Shown: positions 1 through 8,772, numbered from the stretch's first letter. The stretch: 39,844 nt of DNA from Candidatus Accumulibacter aalborgensis (GCF_900089955.1 NZ_FLQX01000170.1:1-39844); one strand, 5' to 3'. The notes: generated by a model from the letters alone, not told the origin. Program-made: numbers and translations.

Positions 1-371
1 CACCAAGCCTTGCTGCCCATCAAAACCGTCTGGGTCTATCCTCTCGACCGTCACTTCAGACGGGTCCTCTGCGCATGAACACGTCGTTCCACCACCCATC
101 CCACTGCATACACGCCCGCGCTTATTGAGAAGTTACTTCAACGTAACTTAACGTATTGATTTGTAACGATTCACGACTCATGGCGAATTCGTAAAATATC
201 GATACAATCAATTTGTTAGATTCTTAAGTCCGACAGGCTCCTAGAGGCGCAGCCACTCATCCAGTAAAGCGCCCGTAGCGAAGCGAAATACGGCAATATT
301 TCGTTCTACTAGGGAATCGCGGTCTGTCCCTCATCGCGGAGCTTTGCCGGGGTTTTCGCGGCGACGCGGCA
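1..371. other. Non-coding, AT-richer flank
   Basis: No convincing gene is visible. A reading frame open at the left edge runs to a TGA at 76-78 on the plus strand (25 codons) and could be the tail of a gene lying outside the window, but it has no recognisable motif. Positions 125-235 are clearly AT-richer than the rest of the window and contain a small inverted repeat (AGTTAC...GTAACT). One short palindrome at 273-293 is listed separately. No clear T-tailed hairpin was found for the minus-strand genes that end at 372. Confidence 0.5.
273..293. repeat. Short palindromic element with GCGAAGCG core
   Basis: CCGTA (273-277) and TACGG (289-293) form a perfect inverted repeat around a loop carrying GCGAAGCG. 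The same core occurs in the loop of the palindrome at 10375-10401, and a close variant (CGCGAAGCG) in the hairpin at 18147-18161. This resembles REP-type intergenic elements, but a family assignment needs a genome-wide comparison. Confidence 0.35.
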
Positions 372-1562
372 TCATGTCAAGCTAGCGCAATCGACCACCT
401 GGAATTCAGCGCGCCTGTCGATGGCGTCCTGAGCGTCGTCGCTGCCGGAACCGATGACGTTTTCTTTGAATCCCCGGCCGAACGCGCGGGTCTTCTGCGG
501 CGCCTGCGGGAAATCCTTGTACATGGTCTTCTGCACGGCCAGAGCGCGTTGCAGTGACAACTGATCGTTGTAACGCTCACCGCCTGAGCGGCTGCTGTGA
601 CCAACGATGTTAAGGCATACACCGGCCGATGCCACCCGTTTGGCGATCTGTCGCAGCCACAGCGAATACTGGGTGCGCAGCGAAGGGTCATTGACGAAAT
701 CGGTTGAATTTACCGAAAACAAAAAACGCGTGCTGAGATTCTTGGTCTGCAGACCGACGTCAACCAGTTTCGCGAAAGCATCCTCGGATTCCCTTGCATG
801 ACCAAGCTTGCGATAGGACTGGTATAGCGCCGAGTAGGTTTTCATCGTCTTGCCGTCCGCGCGAGATTCGGCGTTCTGGTAGAGGGTTAGCGCGCGCTTG
901 AGATCGCCGCCATCGAAGTTCTTGTCGGCCTCGGACAATTCGGCTGATGTCAGCAGGGAGTCCATGTACCTGCGGTCGGCGACGTCGCCGGCGCGCGACT
1001 GGCTCGTGGCAACATAGCCTTCATCCCGCTTGTCCTTGAGATACATCGGGCTGTCCCGATAGGACGCAATGGGCTCATAGTTCAGCTTTTCCTTTGCCAG
1101 CCAAACTTCGGCGTTGGCAATGACGATGCCGGACTTGAGGTCCACCACAGAAGACAACAGGCGATAATATTTGTTGCCCGAGCCACGGTCGAGCCGGAGG
1201 GTGCCATTGACGACGTACTGGGCCACAGCAAGGCTCGTCGGCGTGATCGATTCGATGGCGAAATCGGGGAATCCATCCCTGACCTCCTTCAGCAACAACT
1301 GCTCGATCGCGCGGCTCGTTTCATTTACTTCAGCCGTATTGGCATCGATGAACGGATCGACCACGAAAGACTGCTTGCTCATGCGACTGGTCAGGGGCTG
1401 GAGGCTCCTGAATTGACCGAACAGATCGACCGTCAAATTCCTGACAGCGACATCCAGCGGGAGCGGTGTCTTGGCCACTGGCGCCGGCGCCGGCGCATTG
1501 GCACAACCGCCGAGCAGTACGATAATCGCGAAAAGTCGCGTTGACAGGTGCATCAGTCTCAT
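372..1562 (-). CDS. OmpA-domain outer-membrane lipoprotein, partner of the caspase gene
   Basis: This is a predicted lipoprotein of 396 residues. The start at 1562 is chosen because a purine-rich GGGGGGAAAG lies just upstream and the protein then begins with a short signal peptide ending in a lipobox (LLGGC, Cys at about residue 20). An ATG 14 codons further out lacks these. Residues of about 35-170 look like a CsgG/LpoB/FlgO-type domain (inference from pattern). The middle holds a TPR-like helical stretch (DGGDLKRALTLYQNAESRA and following). The last 110 residues are an OmpA-family peptidoglycan-binding domain (NIVGHSSRSG, QLSLQRALAV, DRRAEFQV). It lies 45 bp downstream of the caspase gene on the same strand and is probably cotranscribed. 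The layout suggests a protein anchored in the outer membrane and bound to the wall. Its specific role is unknown. Confidence 0.8.
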   Translation of the reverse strand: MRLMHLSTRLFAIIVLLGGCANAPAPAPVAKTPLPLDVAVRNLTVDLFGQFRSLQPLTSRMSKQSFVVDPFIDANTAEVNETSRAIEQLLLKEVRDGFPDFAIESITPTSLAVAQYVVNGTLRLDRGSGNKYYRLLSSVVDLKSGIVIANAEVWLAKEKLNYEPIASYRDSPMYLKDKRDEGYVATSQSRAGDVADRRYMDSLLTSAELSEADKNFDGGDLKRALTLYQNAESRADGKTMKTYSALYQSYRKLGHARESEDAFAKLVDVGLQTKNLSTRFLFSVNSTDFVNDPSLRTQYSLWLRQIAKRVASAGVCLNIVGHSSRSGGERYNDQLSLQRALAVQKTMYKDFPQAPQKTRAFGRGFKENVIGSGSDDAQDAIDRRAEFQVVDCASLT

Positions 1563-1607
1563 GGTTACTTTCCCCCCGGGTAAAATAGTGATCGATGCCT
1601 TCATCGC

Positions 1608-2846
1608 TCAGCGGCATTTCTGCCTATAGAAATTGGTCTGAACATCCGTCAGCGGCTCGACCCCCATCGACATGATTAGGATCAACTCACTGCAATTGCA
1701 CGACGGGCAGCCAGTCGGAGGCGGCACGATGTTTGGGCGCACTGCAGCTTCGACCGGCAGGGCGGCCTGCTGGACGGGACGGGTGGTGGGTGGTTTCAGC
1801 GCTTGCAGGCGGGAATTGGCAAGCGCCACGAAACGCCCCTTGGGATACTGATCAAGATAGGCCTGATAATCGCTGGCCGACTGGCTGGTCTTGATGCTTT
1901 CCCACAACGTCAATTCGACCGATGCGGCATTGTTCGCGGGCGGCGATGGCGCAAGAGCCGCATCGGTGCCGCTCGTGCATCCACCAAAACAGAAGTCGCC
2001 GTCGATGCTCCCTTCCATCCACGGCTCCTGCTCGCCCCTGGACTCCAATTTCACACCGGACACGACCCGCTTCAGGATCTGTTCGATGGGCTGCCCCGGA
2101 ACGTCCATGTAGGTCAGCAAATACTGGGTATATAAGCCGTTCTTGCCCGAGCCATCCGAGGCTACATTGCCGGGACGAGTAGCAAAGGAAATGAGGGTTC
2201 CCGATGGCGCATCGACCTTGGCTAACCCACCCGCTGTCGAGCGAAAACTACGGCCAAAAGGATTGTTACGACAGGCATCGAGAAATACCAGATTGAGCCT
2301 GGTCTTCGCATCTTCCATAATATTCAGCACTTGGCTCACGTTGATGCTCTGAATCGGAACGTCTTCTTCCCCGACGATTTCCGCATCCACCACGGGCAGG
2401 TAGTTACTGCCCTTCAATTGCAATCCGTGGCCGGCATAGAAAAACAGGGCAACGGAGCCAGGCTTCAACCGCGAACGAAATTCGCGCAGCGTGGAGCCGA
2501 CCTGTTTGCTCGTGAGGTTCTCTCTTTCGATGACCGTAAACCCCAGTTTGCGCAGCTTGGCGGAGATATCCCGGGCATCATTGACAGGGTTTGGCAGCGG
2601 AATGGTGCGGTAGCTGCTGTTACCGATGACCAAGGCAACTTGCACACTTCCGTTGGCGGAATCCTCACTGGAAAACGCAACAGCATCCTGGAAACCAGCA
2701 TGCATCGCGCCCACGATCAACAGAACAGCAAGCGCCCGCAGCGATCCGATCGACGCAGTGGCCAACCCCCTCCCCCAGCACGAACGACAATAAGCCAACA
2801 CGAATAATGCAATTTTTTTACCTAGTATGCGCGACATTGTCTCCAT
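1608..2846 (-). CDS. Exported caspase-fold (peptidase C14) protein
   Basis: This is a bacterial caspase/metacaspase-like cysteine peptidase, 412 residues from the ATG at 2846. A second ATG at 2837 has a GGAG three bases upstream and is equally possible; the reading frame is open further, but only to a TTG. A hydrophobic segment near residues 37-55 should act as signal or anchor. The p20-type fold starts at VQVALVIGNSSY. The catalytic histidine is in FFYAGHG (about residue 140) and the catalytic cysteine in FLDACRNNPFG (about residue 192), so both active-site residues are intact. A short repeat with the pattern LWESIKTSQSASDYQAYLDQ follows, as is common behind bacterial caspase domains. The C-terminus has a Cys-rich patch (CPSCNC). 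Cleavage specificity cannot be predicted. The coupled lipoprotein gene suggests the pair works at the cell envelope. Confidence 0.85.
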   Translation of the reverse strand: METMSRILGKKIALFVLAYCRSCWGRGLATASIGSLRALAVLLIVGAMHAGFQDAVAFSSEDSANGSVQVALVIGNSSYRTIPLPNPVNDARDISAKLRKLGFTVIERENLTSKQVGSTLREFRSRLKPGSVALFFYAGHGLQLKGSNYLPVVDAEIVGEEDVPIQSINVSQVLNIMEDAKTRLNLVFLDACRNNPFGRSFRSTAGGLAKVDAPSGTLISFATRPGNVASDGSGKNGLYTQYLLTYMDVPGQPIEQILKRVVSGVKLESRGEQEPWMEGSIDGDFCFGGCTSGTDAALAPSPPANNAASVELTLWESIKTSQSASDYQAYLDQYPKGRFVALANSRLQALKPPTTRPVQQAALPVEAAVRPNIVPPPTGCPSCNCSELILIMSMGVEPLTDVQTNFYRQKCR

Positions 2847-3082
2847 CGTCAATGAATGGTCTTTTCCAAGTGGTATGAGCCTGAGGCAAATACTTCGGCG
2901 CGCCAAACGCAAGCGCGAAGTGCTGTAGAGGTATCCCTAGCACACCAGCGGCTACAGGGCGCCGCAAATCCACTACGATTTCATGTTTCGCGGTGCCTGA
3001 ATATTATCGAATTGCTTTAATGGATAAATCACGACATTAACCAGGCAGCGCTCGCCGCGTACTGTAATCTTTGACACCGGCA

Positions 3083-3250
3083 TGCCACAGCCGGGATGAG
3101 GGGGAGCGAGGTGAGTTGCAAACCCTTGCGGGCGGCAGCGATGACGGTGCCGAGCAGAGCAAAGGCTCGGGAGCCGTCCGTGAAACGGATGCCGTGGCTG
3201 ATGTAGCGCGTAATGACCCAGTGCCCGTTCGGCAGCGTTGTTGAAAGCGG
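3083..3250 (-). pseudogene. Remnant of an IS66-like transposase C-terminus
   Basis: On the minus strand, NNAAERA is readable at about 3222-3245. In another frame it is followed by HWVITRYISHGIRFTDGSRA, then FALLGTVIAAARKG and an LPLIPAVA tail. This matches the end of an IS66-family transposase, where NNxAERALRHWVI is continuous. The frame break implies a loss of about 8 bp, and roughly 20 residues are missing before the tail. No terminal repeats or other part of the element are visible. It abuts the PIN remnant directly. Confidence 0.55.
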
Positions 3251-3471
3251 CTAACGGGGCCAGGCTCGTATCTTGTGCCCGGTGGCCGCGTTATTGATGT
3301 GGGTGAAGTTTCAGGTCACCACGAAGTCCATTCCGTTCGACGCCGCTACTGCAACGTGCATGGCGTCTTCCGCGTACGCCGCTGCGATCGCCCTCACCAA
3401 CCAGGAACGCGGCTGGCCACCGTCGTTTCAATGCACACCCGCCGCTTCATGGGGTTCTTTGGGGTTGCCAT
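3251..3471 (-). pseudogene. Decayed PIN-domain (VapC-like) toxin gene
   Basis: Reading the minus strand from an ATG at 3471 gives MATPKNPMKRRVCIETTVAS, which resembles the first strand of PIN-domain proteins (RVYIETSxxS). It then hits a stop at 3394-3396. The frame changes, and from 3391 the C-terminal half is readable: AEDAMHVAVAASNGMDFVVT, a stop at 3311-3313 where the family has Trp (TWNFxHI), then NFTHINNAATGHKIRA. The central 60-80 residues are gone. So the gene has an internal deletion, a frameshift and a nonsense codon and is not functional. No intact antitoxin gene is seen next to it. Confidence 0.6.
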
Positions 3472-3545
3472 CAAGTGTGCCGAGAAGGGCGGCTGGTCGA
3501 CATTTACTCCCGAAGGCTGCGTTCTTCCAAGCGTTCAGTCTCGCC

Positions 3546-4991
3546 TCAGCCCGCCGGCAGCCGCTCGTCGAGCCAGCGCTGCAGCACCGACCCAGTTGGC
3601 CAGTTGCGCAACAGCCTGGCGCGATCACGGCGCCAGGCGCGCGCATGCGCTGCCGCCGAGCGATGCTGGACAACGCCATCGAGGTCGATGACCACCACCC
3701 GACCGTGCTCCCACAGCAGATTGGTCGCCTTCAGATCGCCATGGCTGATGCGGTTGCGGTGCAGCGCCGCAAAGAGATCGAGAATCGCCGTCGCCTCTTC
3801 GTCGGGCGGCACACGGTCGGCCGACAGATGTCTCAACAGATTCGGTCCGGGACAAAACTCGCTGACCAGCCACGCCCGTCGGCGCAGTGGCCCGCAACGC
3901 TCTTCGATCAAGGCCAGCGGTGCCGGCGTGGCGATGCCGAGAAAGCGTAGCCGGTGCCCTTCACGCCACGAATGCCAGCCCCGGCTAGGCCGCCACAAGC
4001 GGCTCAGTGCGTGCCGCAGACTCTTGAGGTTGTAGCGCTTGATGAGCAGCGCGCGACCATCGATGACGACCCTGGCGACCGTCGTGGTGCCGCCGTCCTT
4101 CAGTATCGTACCGGCGCTGATGGCCCTGTCCACACTCTCCCGCGACCTCAGCACCTCCGCCAGCGCTTCGACTTCCCGACGGACCACCGCACGGAATCGG
4201 GTGGCGCTCTGGTCGACCGCGAACAGCGTGCACTCACGAAGCGTCTTGACGAGAAAATCTTTCAGCCGCCATGCTCGGACGCGCCTGATCTGCTCGCTCA
4301 GCGCCGGCAGATCAGGCAGGGAATCGCTGGCTCCGGCCGCGTAAGCCGGCAGCAGGGCCGCCACCTGACCGTCCCATGCGGCGGGCAACTGCGCCAGCAG
4401 AATGGCCAGGTTGGCGCTGGCGGGCGTCAGCGGCAGCCGCTGGCCAGGACAGACGACGCGCACCGCGTCGCCGTCGATGAGCAACCAGGTGTCTTCATGG
4501 CGCAGGAAGTTGCCCAGATGCAGGTCTTGCTGGACCAGCCCGGCGGCGTGCAGGCGGCCGAGCAAGGTCAGCGCCGGTGCCAACAGCGCCAGCGCCTGCC
4601 CATCGCCAGGAGCGGGGCCAGCGAGTCGCTCCCACGATTCGGCGAGACTTTCGGCCGGATCGAGGAAATCCGTCATCAGCGCGTAGCCGCCGCCGGCGAG
4701 CGCCGTTGCGGCCAGCAGCGCTGGCGTCGGCACGCCGGCCCCAGCGAGCGCTGCGAGACCGGTGCGTTCCTGCTGCCAGTGCCGTTCGCCGCGCTGCCCG
4801 ATGAACAGCTTGGCCAGTACCTTGCTGCCGTTCAGCTCCGCCTCGCCGACCAGCCGCTTCCCCGGCAGGACGCGCAGCAGGCGAAGCATGAGCAGTTCGC
4901 CGCCATCGGCCAACAGCACGCGAAACGGCAGCCGCGGCTGGCGGCCAGCCGCGCGCAGGGCGCTGGCGTCGGTGAGTGGGAGGTGCGTCAT
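3546..4991 (-). CDS. Tandem-kinase LPS core protein (InaA/WaaP superfamily)
   Basis: This 481-residue protein has two kinase-like lobes and resembles the PA5006-type gene of the Pseudomonas LPS core cluster. The ATG at 4991 is preferred; the frame is open further only to a TTG. In the first lobe the likely phosphotransfer residues are K61 (VLAKLF), D156 (QQDLHLGNF) and D173 (LIDGD). In the second they are K318 (LLIKRY), D419 (HGDLKATNLL) and D436 (VIDLDG). Both lobes therefore look catalytically intact, and a helical linker joins them. It is the last gene of the acyltransferase-waaG-waaP operon, 72 bp after the previous stop. It probably phosphorylates inner-core heptose or helps assemble the core. 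The substrate is not established. Confidence 0.75.
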   Translation of the reverse strand: MTHLPLTDASALRAAGRQPRLPFRVLLADGGELLMLRLLRVLPGKRLVGEAELNGSKVLAKLFIGQRGERHWQQERTGLAALAGAGVPTPALLAATALAGGGYALMTDFLDPAESLAESWERLAGPAPGDGQALALLAPALTLLGRLHAAGLVQQDLHLGNFLRHEDTWLLIDGDAVRVVCPGQRLPLTPASANLAILLAQLPAAWDGQVAALLPAYAAGASDSLPDLPALSEQIRRVRAWRLKDFLVKTLRECTLFAVDQSATRFRAVVRREVEALAEVLRSRESVDRAISAGTILKDGGTTTVARVVIDGRALLIKRYNLKSLRHALSRLWRPSRGWHSWREGHRLRFLGIATPAPLALIEERCGPLRRRAWLVSEFCPGPNLLRHLSADRVPPDEEATAILDLFAALHRNRISHGDLKATNLLWEHGRVVVIDLDGVVQHRSAAAHARAWRRDRARLLRNWPTGSVLQRWLDERLPAG

Positions 4992-5063
4992 CGGCAAGCG
5001 AGCGTCGCCCTAGCAGATCTCCCGGCGCTCCCAGCTCCACCCGGTCGGCCTGGCGAAATCCGC

Positions 5064-5831
5064 CTATTCCCGGCCATCAAAAAAGCCGATGATCTTGCCG
5101 ATCCGCTTGCGGTCTTCGCGAGTCACCCGCTGATGCCGCGCATAGGCGAGATAGAAGCGCAGGCGCTGGCTGCGCGAGAACAGATGTTTGGCAGACTTGT
5201 CGAGGCAGGCGAGATCCTTGACCATCCGATAGTCGAGAACGGCGCCGCGGTAGAAGGTGCCGCTCGGACAATCGATCAGATAGACCGTCGGTGAGGGGCC
5301 GCCATCGACCAGCAGGTTGCGCCACTTAAGGTCATTGTGCGCGAAACCGGCTTCGTGCAGTGTGCGCGCGATGTCGGCGATCTGCTGGGTGACCTGCGCG
5401 ACCCAGCGGCGATCGTGCAGACGCGGATCGTTGGCGCGGGCCAACTGCGCCAGATCCTCGGTATCGGGGATTTCTTCGGTCGCCAGAGCGCCACGCATGA
5501 AGCCCCCGAAACGGCGCTCCAGGCCGTAAGCGACCAGCGTCGCCGTCGGTATCCCCCAGGCGCGAAAAGCGAGCAGATTGCGCCATTCGGAGCGCACGCG
5601 CGGCTGACCCAACCAGCGCCGCAAGCCAAACCAGCGGCGGCTGGGATTCTTTCCGTTACCACTGTAGCGCTTGACGTAGTAGCGCTTGCCAGCGGCGCTG
5701 ACGCGGATGACCAGGCACAGCGAATCTTCGGAGATCCATTCGCCGTCGAGGGCAAAGACGCGATCGATGTCGGCGAACAGCGCTGCCGCTTCGCTCGACG
5801 CGTATTGTGGACTCAACCACCAGCAGTTCAT
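5064..5831 (-). CDS. WaaP-like LPS core heptose kinase (WapP type)
   Basis: This 255-residue protein belongs to the lipopolysaccharide kinase (Kdo/WaaP) family. It has a nucleotide-binding lysine at K54 (RYYVKRYSG), the catalytic-loop aspartate at D167 in AHNDLKWRNLL, and the metal-binding aspartate at D187 in YLIDCPSG. Its start overlaps the stop of the upstream waaP gene by four bases (ATGA), indicating translational coupling. In Pseudomonas, waaP is followed by similar kinase genes that decorate the inner-core heptoses. The same order here supports a role as second core kinase acting on the cytoplasmic face of the inner membrane. The exact phosphorylation site is inferred, not shown. Confidence 0.8.
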   Translation of the reverse strand: MNCWWLSPQYASSEAAALFADIDRVFALDGEWISEDSLCLVIRVSAAGKRYYVKRYSGNGKNPSRRWFGLRRWLGQPRVRSEWRNLLAFRAWGIPTATLVAYGLERRFGGFMRGALATEEIPDTEDLAQLARANDPRLHDRRWVAQVTQQIADIARTLHEAGFAHNDLKWRNLLVDGGPSPTVYLIDCPSGTFYRGAVLDYRMVKDLACLDKSAKHLFSRSQRLRFYLAYARHQRVTREDRKRIGKIIGFFDGRE

Positions 5832-6652
5832 GTCATCTCACCGTCGGCAAGCTTGCGCACGAAACGGGTTTGCAGGCGCCGCGCCTCGCTCGCCAGATGC
5901 GCCAGCAAGGCCGCCTCCTGACGCAGGACAAGGCGCAGCGGAAGAGCAAAATAGGCCGCCAGGAAGCGCAGCCAGTCGCGGCTCGTCAGGCCGATGTCGA
6001 GGGCCGAAAAATACAGGGAGGCCAGGTCCTTGTCACGCCAGCGGCGCGGGGTCTTGGCCCTGACCTGGGCCCGATGAAGGTCGATCAGTGACACCCTGAG
6101 CCGATCGGGTGTCGGCGGTGGGTCGAGATGCAGCAGGAAATGGCAGAGGTAGAAGTCGCGATGGTTGACCCCACCGGCGTGCATGGCTCTGGCCATTTCG
6201 GCGACGCGCCCAATCAGGGCGCGCTTCAGAGCGGGCGCCGGCCGATGCGTCGACCAAAGGCCACAATAGTCTTCAAGACTGGCCGTGGGCGCGAGTTCTT
6301 CGCTGACGATGAACGAGCGCCGACGCGCCGGATTGCCGCCGCGCACGCCGAAGGCCACGGCGCGCAGGGTATCGACACCGAGTTCGCCGAGCCGCTCGAT
6401 GGCACGCCATTCGTTCTCCGCTCCGAGCACCGGCAGGCGCAGCGAGACAAGGTTCTTGACGATCTCGGCGCCGCCTACGCCGCGATGGATCTTGACGAAG
6501 TAGCCGCGCCCGGCGACTTCGGTGCGCAGGGTCCGGCGCCCCTCCAACTCGCGGAAGACCTCGCCATCGAGCGCCTCGACGGCGACAAAGGGGTCCTTCC
6601 CCGACCACAGCGAGCGAAAAGGTTCGTCAAGAACCAGGAATCGGTGGCTCAT
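5828..6652 (-). CDS. waaP: Lipopolysaccharide core heptose(I) kinase WaaP/RfaP
   Basis: The protein has 274 residues, the usual size for WaaP. It transfers phosphate from ATP to heptose I of the LPS inner core, strengthening the outer membrane through divalent-cation bridges. Visible kinase residues are K54 in GYFVKIHRG, D166 in the family signature NHRDFYLCHFLLH, and D191 in SLIDLHRAQ. It starts 7 bp after the glycosyltransferase stop and overlaps the next kinase gene by four bases, so it sits in the middle of a tight operon. The family assignment is firm because the HRDFYxCHFLL motif is specific to WaaP. Confidence 0.9.
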   Translation of the reverse strand: MSHRFLVLDEPFRSLWSGKDPFVAVEALDGEVFRELEGRRTLRTEVAGRGYFVKIHRGVGGAEIVKNLVSLRLPVLGAENEWRAIERLGELGVDTLRAVAFGVRGGNPARRRSFIVSEELAPTASLEDYCGLWSTHRPAPALKRALIGRVAEMARAMHAGGVNHRDFYLCHFLLHLDPPPTPDRLRVSLIDLHRAQVRAKTPRRWRDKDLASLYFSALDIGLTSRDWLRFLAAYFALPLRLVLRQEAALLAHLASEARRLQTRFVRKLADGEMT

Positions 6653-6659
6653 CGGCGGA

Positions 6660-7781
6660 TCATCGGCCGTTGCCCAGGATCACGTCGGCGGCTCGTTCGG
6701 CGTTGCTGTAGATGTCGGCCTGCTCGGCATAGGCCAGGCCATTGGCGGCCCAGCGCCTGCGCGCCGGCTCATCGTTCAGCATCTGTGCCAGCACCTGGTC
6801 GAGACACGCCTGCTCGAAAGGCTCGGCCAGGACCCTACCGGCGTCGGCGTCGCTGATGTAAGCCGCGTAGCCACAGACGGCGGTGGTCAACACCGGCAAG
6901 CCGGCGACCAGCGCTTCGAGCAGGACCGTCCCGGTATTCTCGTTGTACGCCGGATGCAGCAAGAGATCAGCGCCAAGCAGAAAACGCAGGATGTCGCTTC
7001 GCCCGCGCAGAATGTCGACGCGATCGGCCAGCCCGAGGGCTCGCGCCTGCGCGCGGAAAAGCTTGGGGTCATCGTCACCGATGGCGAACAGACGACAGCG
7101 GCAGCCCAGTTCCGGCGGTAGAGCGGCGAGCGCCTTCAGGCTGCGATCCAGCCCTTTGGTCTTGAATCCGGAGCCGATCTGAAGCAGAAGCAGATCGCCT
7201 CCGGCCAGCCCGAAGTCGGCGCGGACAGCCGCCCGAAGCTCGGCCGCGTCAGCCGGCGCACGCCGGTCGAGCGCAATTCCGGGCGGCAGCAAGTGGAAGC
7301 GCTCGTCCGCTGTGCCGTAGTACTTCTGGAACAGTGGCTGCTGCAACGGTGAAATCATCAGGATCTCGGTTCGGCTGTCCGGCGCGAAGACCGCGCGCTC
7401 GTAGGCCGCAAAATGGCGGTAGCGCCCGGTCATCCGATAGAGCCGGTTGCGCTGCGTGCGTGCCTTGTCCTCAAAGCAGGGGTCAGCGGCAAAATAGATA
7501 TCGAGGGCTGGCATCTTGTTGAAACCGACGACGCGGTCGGCAGGACGTCTGGCCAGGTCGTTGCCGACCCAGGCAGTGAACCTCGCATAGCGGCGCTGAT
7601 TGGTCAGTCCGCTAACCGGCACCAGCAGAACTTCAAAACCCTCGGGAACTTCGCCGCGCCACTCGATGGTGTAGACCCTGACCACGTGCCCGCGCGCCTG
7701 GCAGGCCAGCGCCAGGCGCAGGAAATCGCGCTGCAGGCCGCCGAAGGGAAAATACTTGTAGAGACAGAAAGCAAGCTGCAT
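6660..7781 (-). CDS. waaG: LPS core glycosyltransferase (WaaG/RfaG-like)
   Basis: A GT4-family glycosyltransferase of about 373 residues. The start at 7781 is preferred because GGAAGGT lies just upstream and the protein then opens with MQLAFCLYKYFPFGGLQRDF, the typical WaaG N-terminus. An ATG nine codons earlier is less likely. The C-terminal nucleotide-sugar site shows the EX7E pattern (NENTGTVLLEALVAGLPVL). WaaG adds the first hexose of the outer core to heptose II. Here it lies between a lipid A acyltransferase gene and waaP, as in other proteobacterial LPS clusters. The sugar donor cannot be fixed from sequence. Confidence 0.88.
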   Translation of the reverse strand: MQLAFCLYKYFPFGGLQRDFLRLALACQARGHVVRVYTIEWRGEVPEGFEVLLVPVSGLTNQRRYARFTAWVGNDLARRPADRVVGFNKMPALDIYFAADPCFEDKARTQRNRLYRMTGRYRHFAAYERAVFAPDSRTEILMISPLQQPLFQKYYGTADERFHLLPPGIALDRRAPADAAELRAAVRADFGLAGGDLLLLQIGSGFKTKGLDRSLKALAALPPELGCRCRLFAIGDDDPKLFRAQARALGLADRVDILRGRSDILRFLLGADLLLHPAYNENTGTVLLEALVAGLPVLTTAVCGYAAYISDADAGRVLAEPFEQACLDQVLAQMLNDEPARRRWAANGLAYAEQADIYSNAERAADVILGNGR

Positions 7782-7851
7782 CAATACCTTCCGCCGCTCG
7801 GGACGCAAACGACGCAGAGAACGCCCGGTGACCGCTGCCGCGCCAGAGATC

Positions 7852-8739
7852 TCATGCCTGCCTGACCTGTCCTGCGACCGGTGCTTGTTCGCTGCCCTGG
7901 CTGCCTTGGCTACCCCTGCGCCGCTTGTAACGGTTGTAGCCCCAGAGGTACTGCTCCGGGCACTGGCGAACGAGATGCTCGATCTCGTGGTTTATCTGCT
8001 GAGCGCGCTGCTCGATCGTACCGCTGATCGCTTGCGTCGGTTGCTGCAGGTGAAAATGGTAGCCTGCACCAGCCGGCAGCCGTTCGCCCCAGATCATGAT
8101 CACGCTGGCGCCCGTGTCGACCAGTCGTGCGGCAAGTGTCATCGTGTAAGCCGGCCGGCCGAAGAAGTCGAGCCAGCGACCGTCGCCCGCCCTGGGCGCC
8201 TGGTCGGGCAGCATGCCGACTGCTTCTCCCCGCTTGAGTGCCTTGAGCAAGCTGCGCACCCCCGACACATCGGCCGCCGCCAGGTGAAGCTGCTCCCGGG
8301 CGCGACCGACTTCGATCATTTCCTGCAGCCAGCGCCGCTTCGGCGGGCGGTAGAGGACGGTGATCGGCGCCTGCGTCGACAGATACTGCGCGGTGACTTC
8401 GAAGCAACCCAGATGCGGCGTCAGGTAAAGGATTCCCTTGCCCTTGCGGGTAGCGGCTTCGACCAACTCCCAACCGGATACCTTGACGACGCGAGCCGCC
8501 GACTCGGTCAGTGGCCGCAGCCAGATGCGCGGCAGTTCGAGCATGCCCTTGCCGGCTTCGCCGATCGCCGCTGCCCGCAGACGCGTGGCATCGGCCTCAC
8601 CGAGGGCATGAACCATGTTGGCGCGCATGTTTCGGCGGTAGGTCGGCGACAGCAACCAGGCCAGCCAGCCGAGCAAGGCACCGACAAGGTGCAGCCAAGA
8701 CAGCGGTAAACGACTGCAAAGACGAGCAAGGGTAATCAC
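7852..8739 (-). CDS. Lipid A late acyltransferase (LpxL/HtrB family)
   Basis: A 295-residue membrane-bound acyltransferase that adds a secondary fatty acid to lipid A. The HX4E catalytic motif is present as HLGCFE (H109, E114), and there is one N-terminal hydrophobic segment (residues of about 12-31) typical of LpxL/LpxM. The start codon is GTG at 8739 with no clear ribosome binding site. The C-terminus ends in a basic stretch (RYKRRR) and a low-complexity GSQGSQGS tail. It is the first gene of the LPS operon and is divergent from metK, with about 210 bp between them. Whether it is LpxL or LpxM is not decidable here. Confidence 0.87.
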   Translation of the reverse strand: MITLARLCSRLPLSWLHLVGALLGWLAWLLSPTYRRNMRANMVHALGEADATRLRAAAIGEAGKGMLELPRIWLRPLTESAARVVKVSGWELVEAATRKGKGILYLTPHLGCFEVTAQYLSTQAPITVLYRPPKRRWLQEMIEVGRAREQLHLAAADVSGVRSLLKALKRGEAVGMLPDQAPRAGDGRWLDFFGRPAYTMTLAARLVDTGASVIMIWGERLPAGAGYHFHLQQPTQAISGTIEQRAQQINHEIEHLVRQCPEQYLWGYNRYKRRRGSQGSQGSEQAPVAGQVRQA

Positions 8740-8772
8740 AGACGAGTCCAGTGGCGGCAGTGGCGAGAAGGT

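Noticed and set aside
1-78. C-terminal end of a plus-strand gene at the left edge
   Set aside because: Only 25 codons are visible, without motif; it cannot be separated from a chance frame.
3954-5294. Long plus-strand frame (446 codons) over the LPS kinase genes
   Set aside because: The protein is Arg/Gln-rich low-complexity text and overlaps two clear kinase genes on the other strand.
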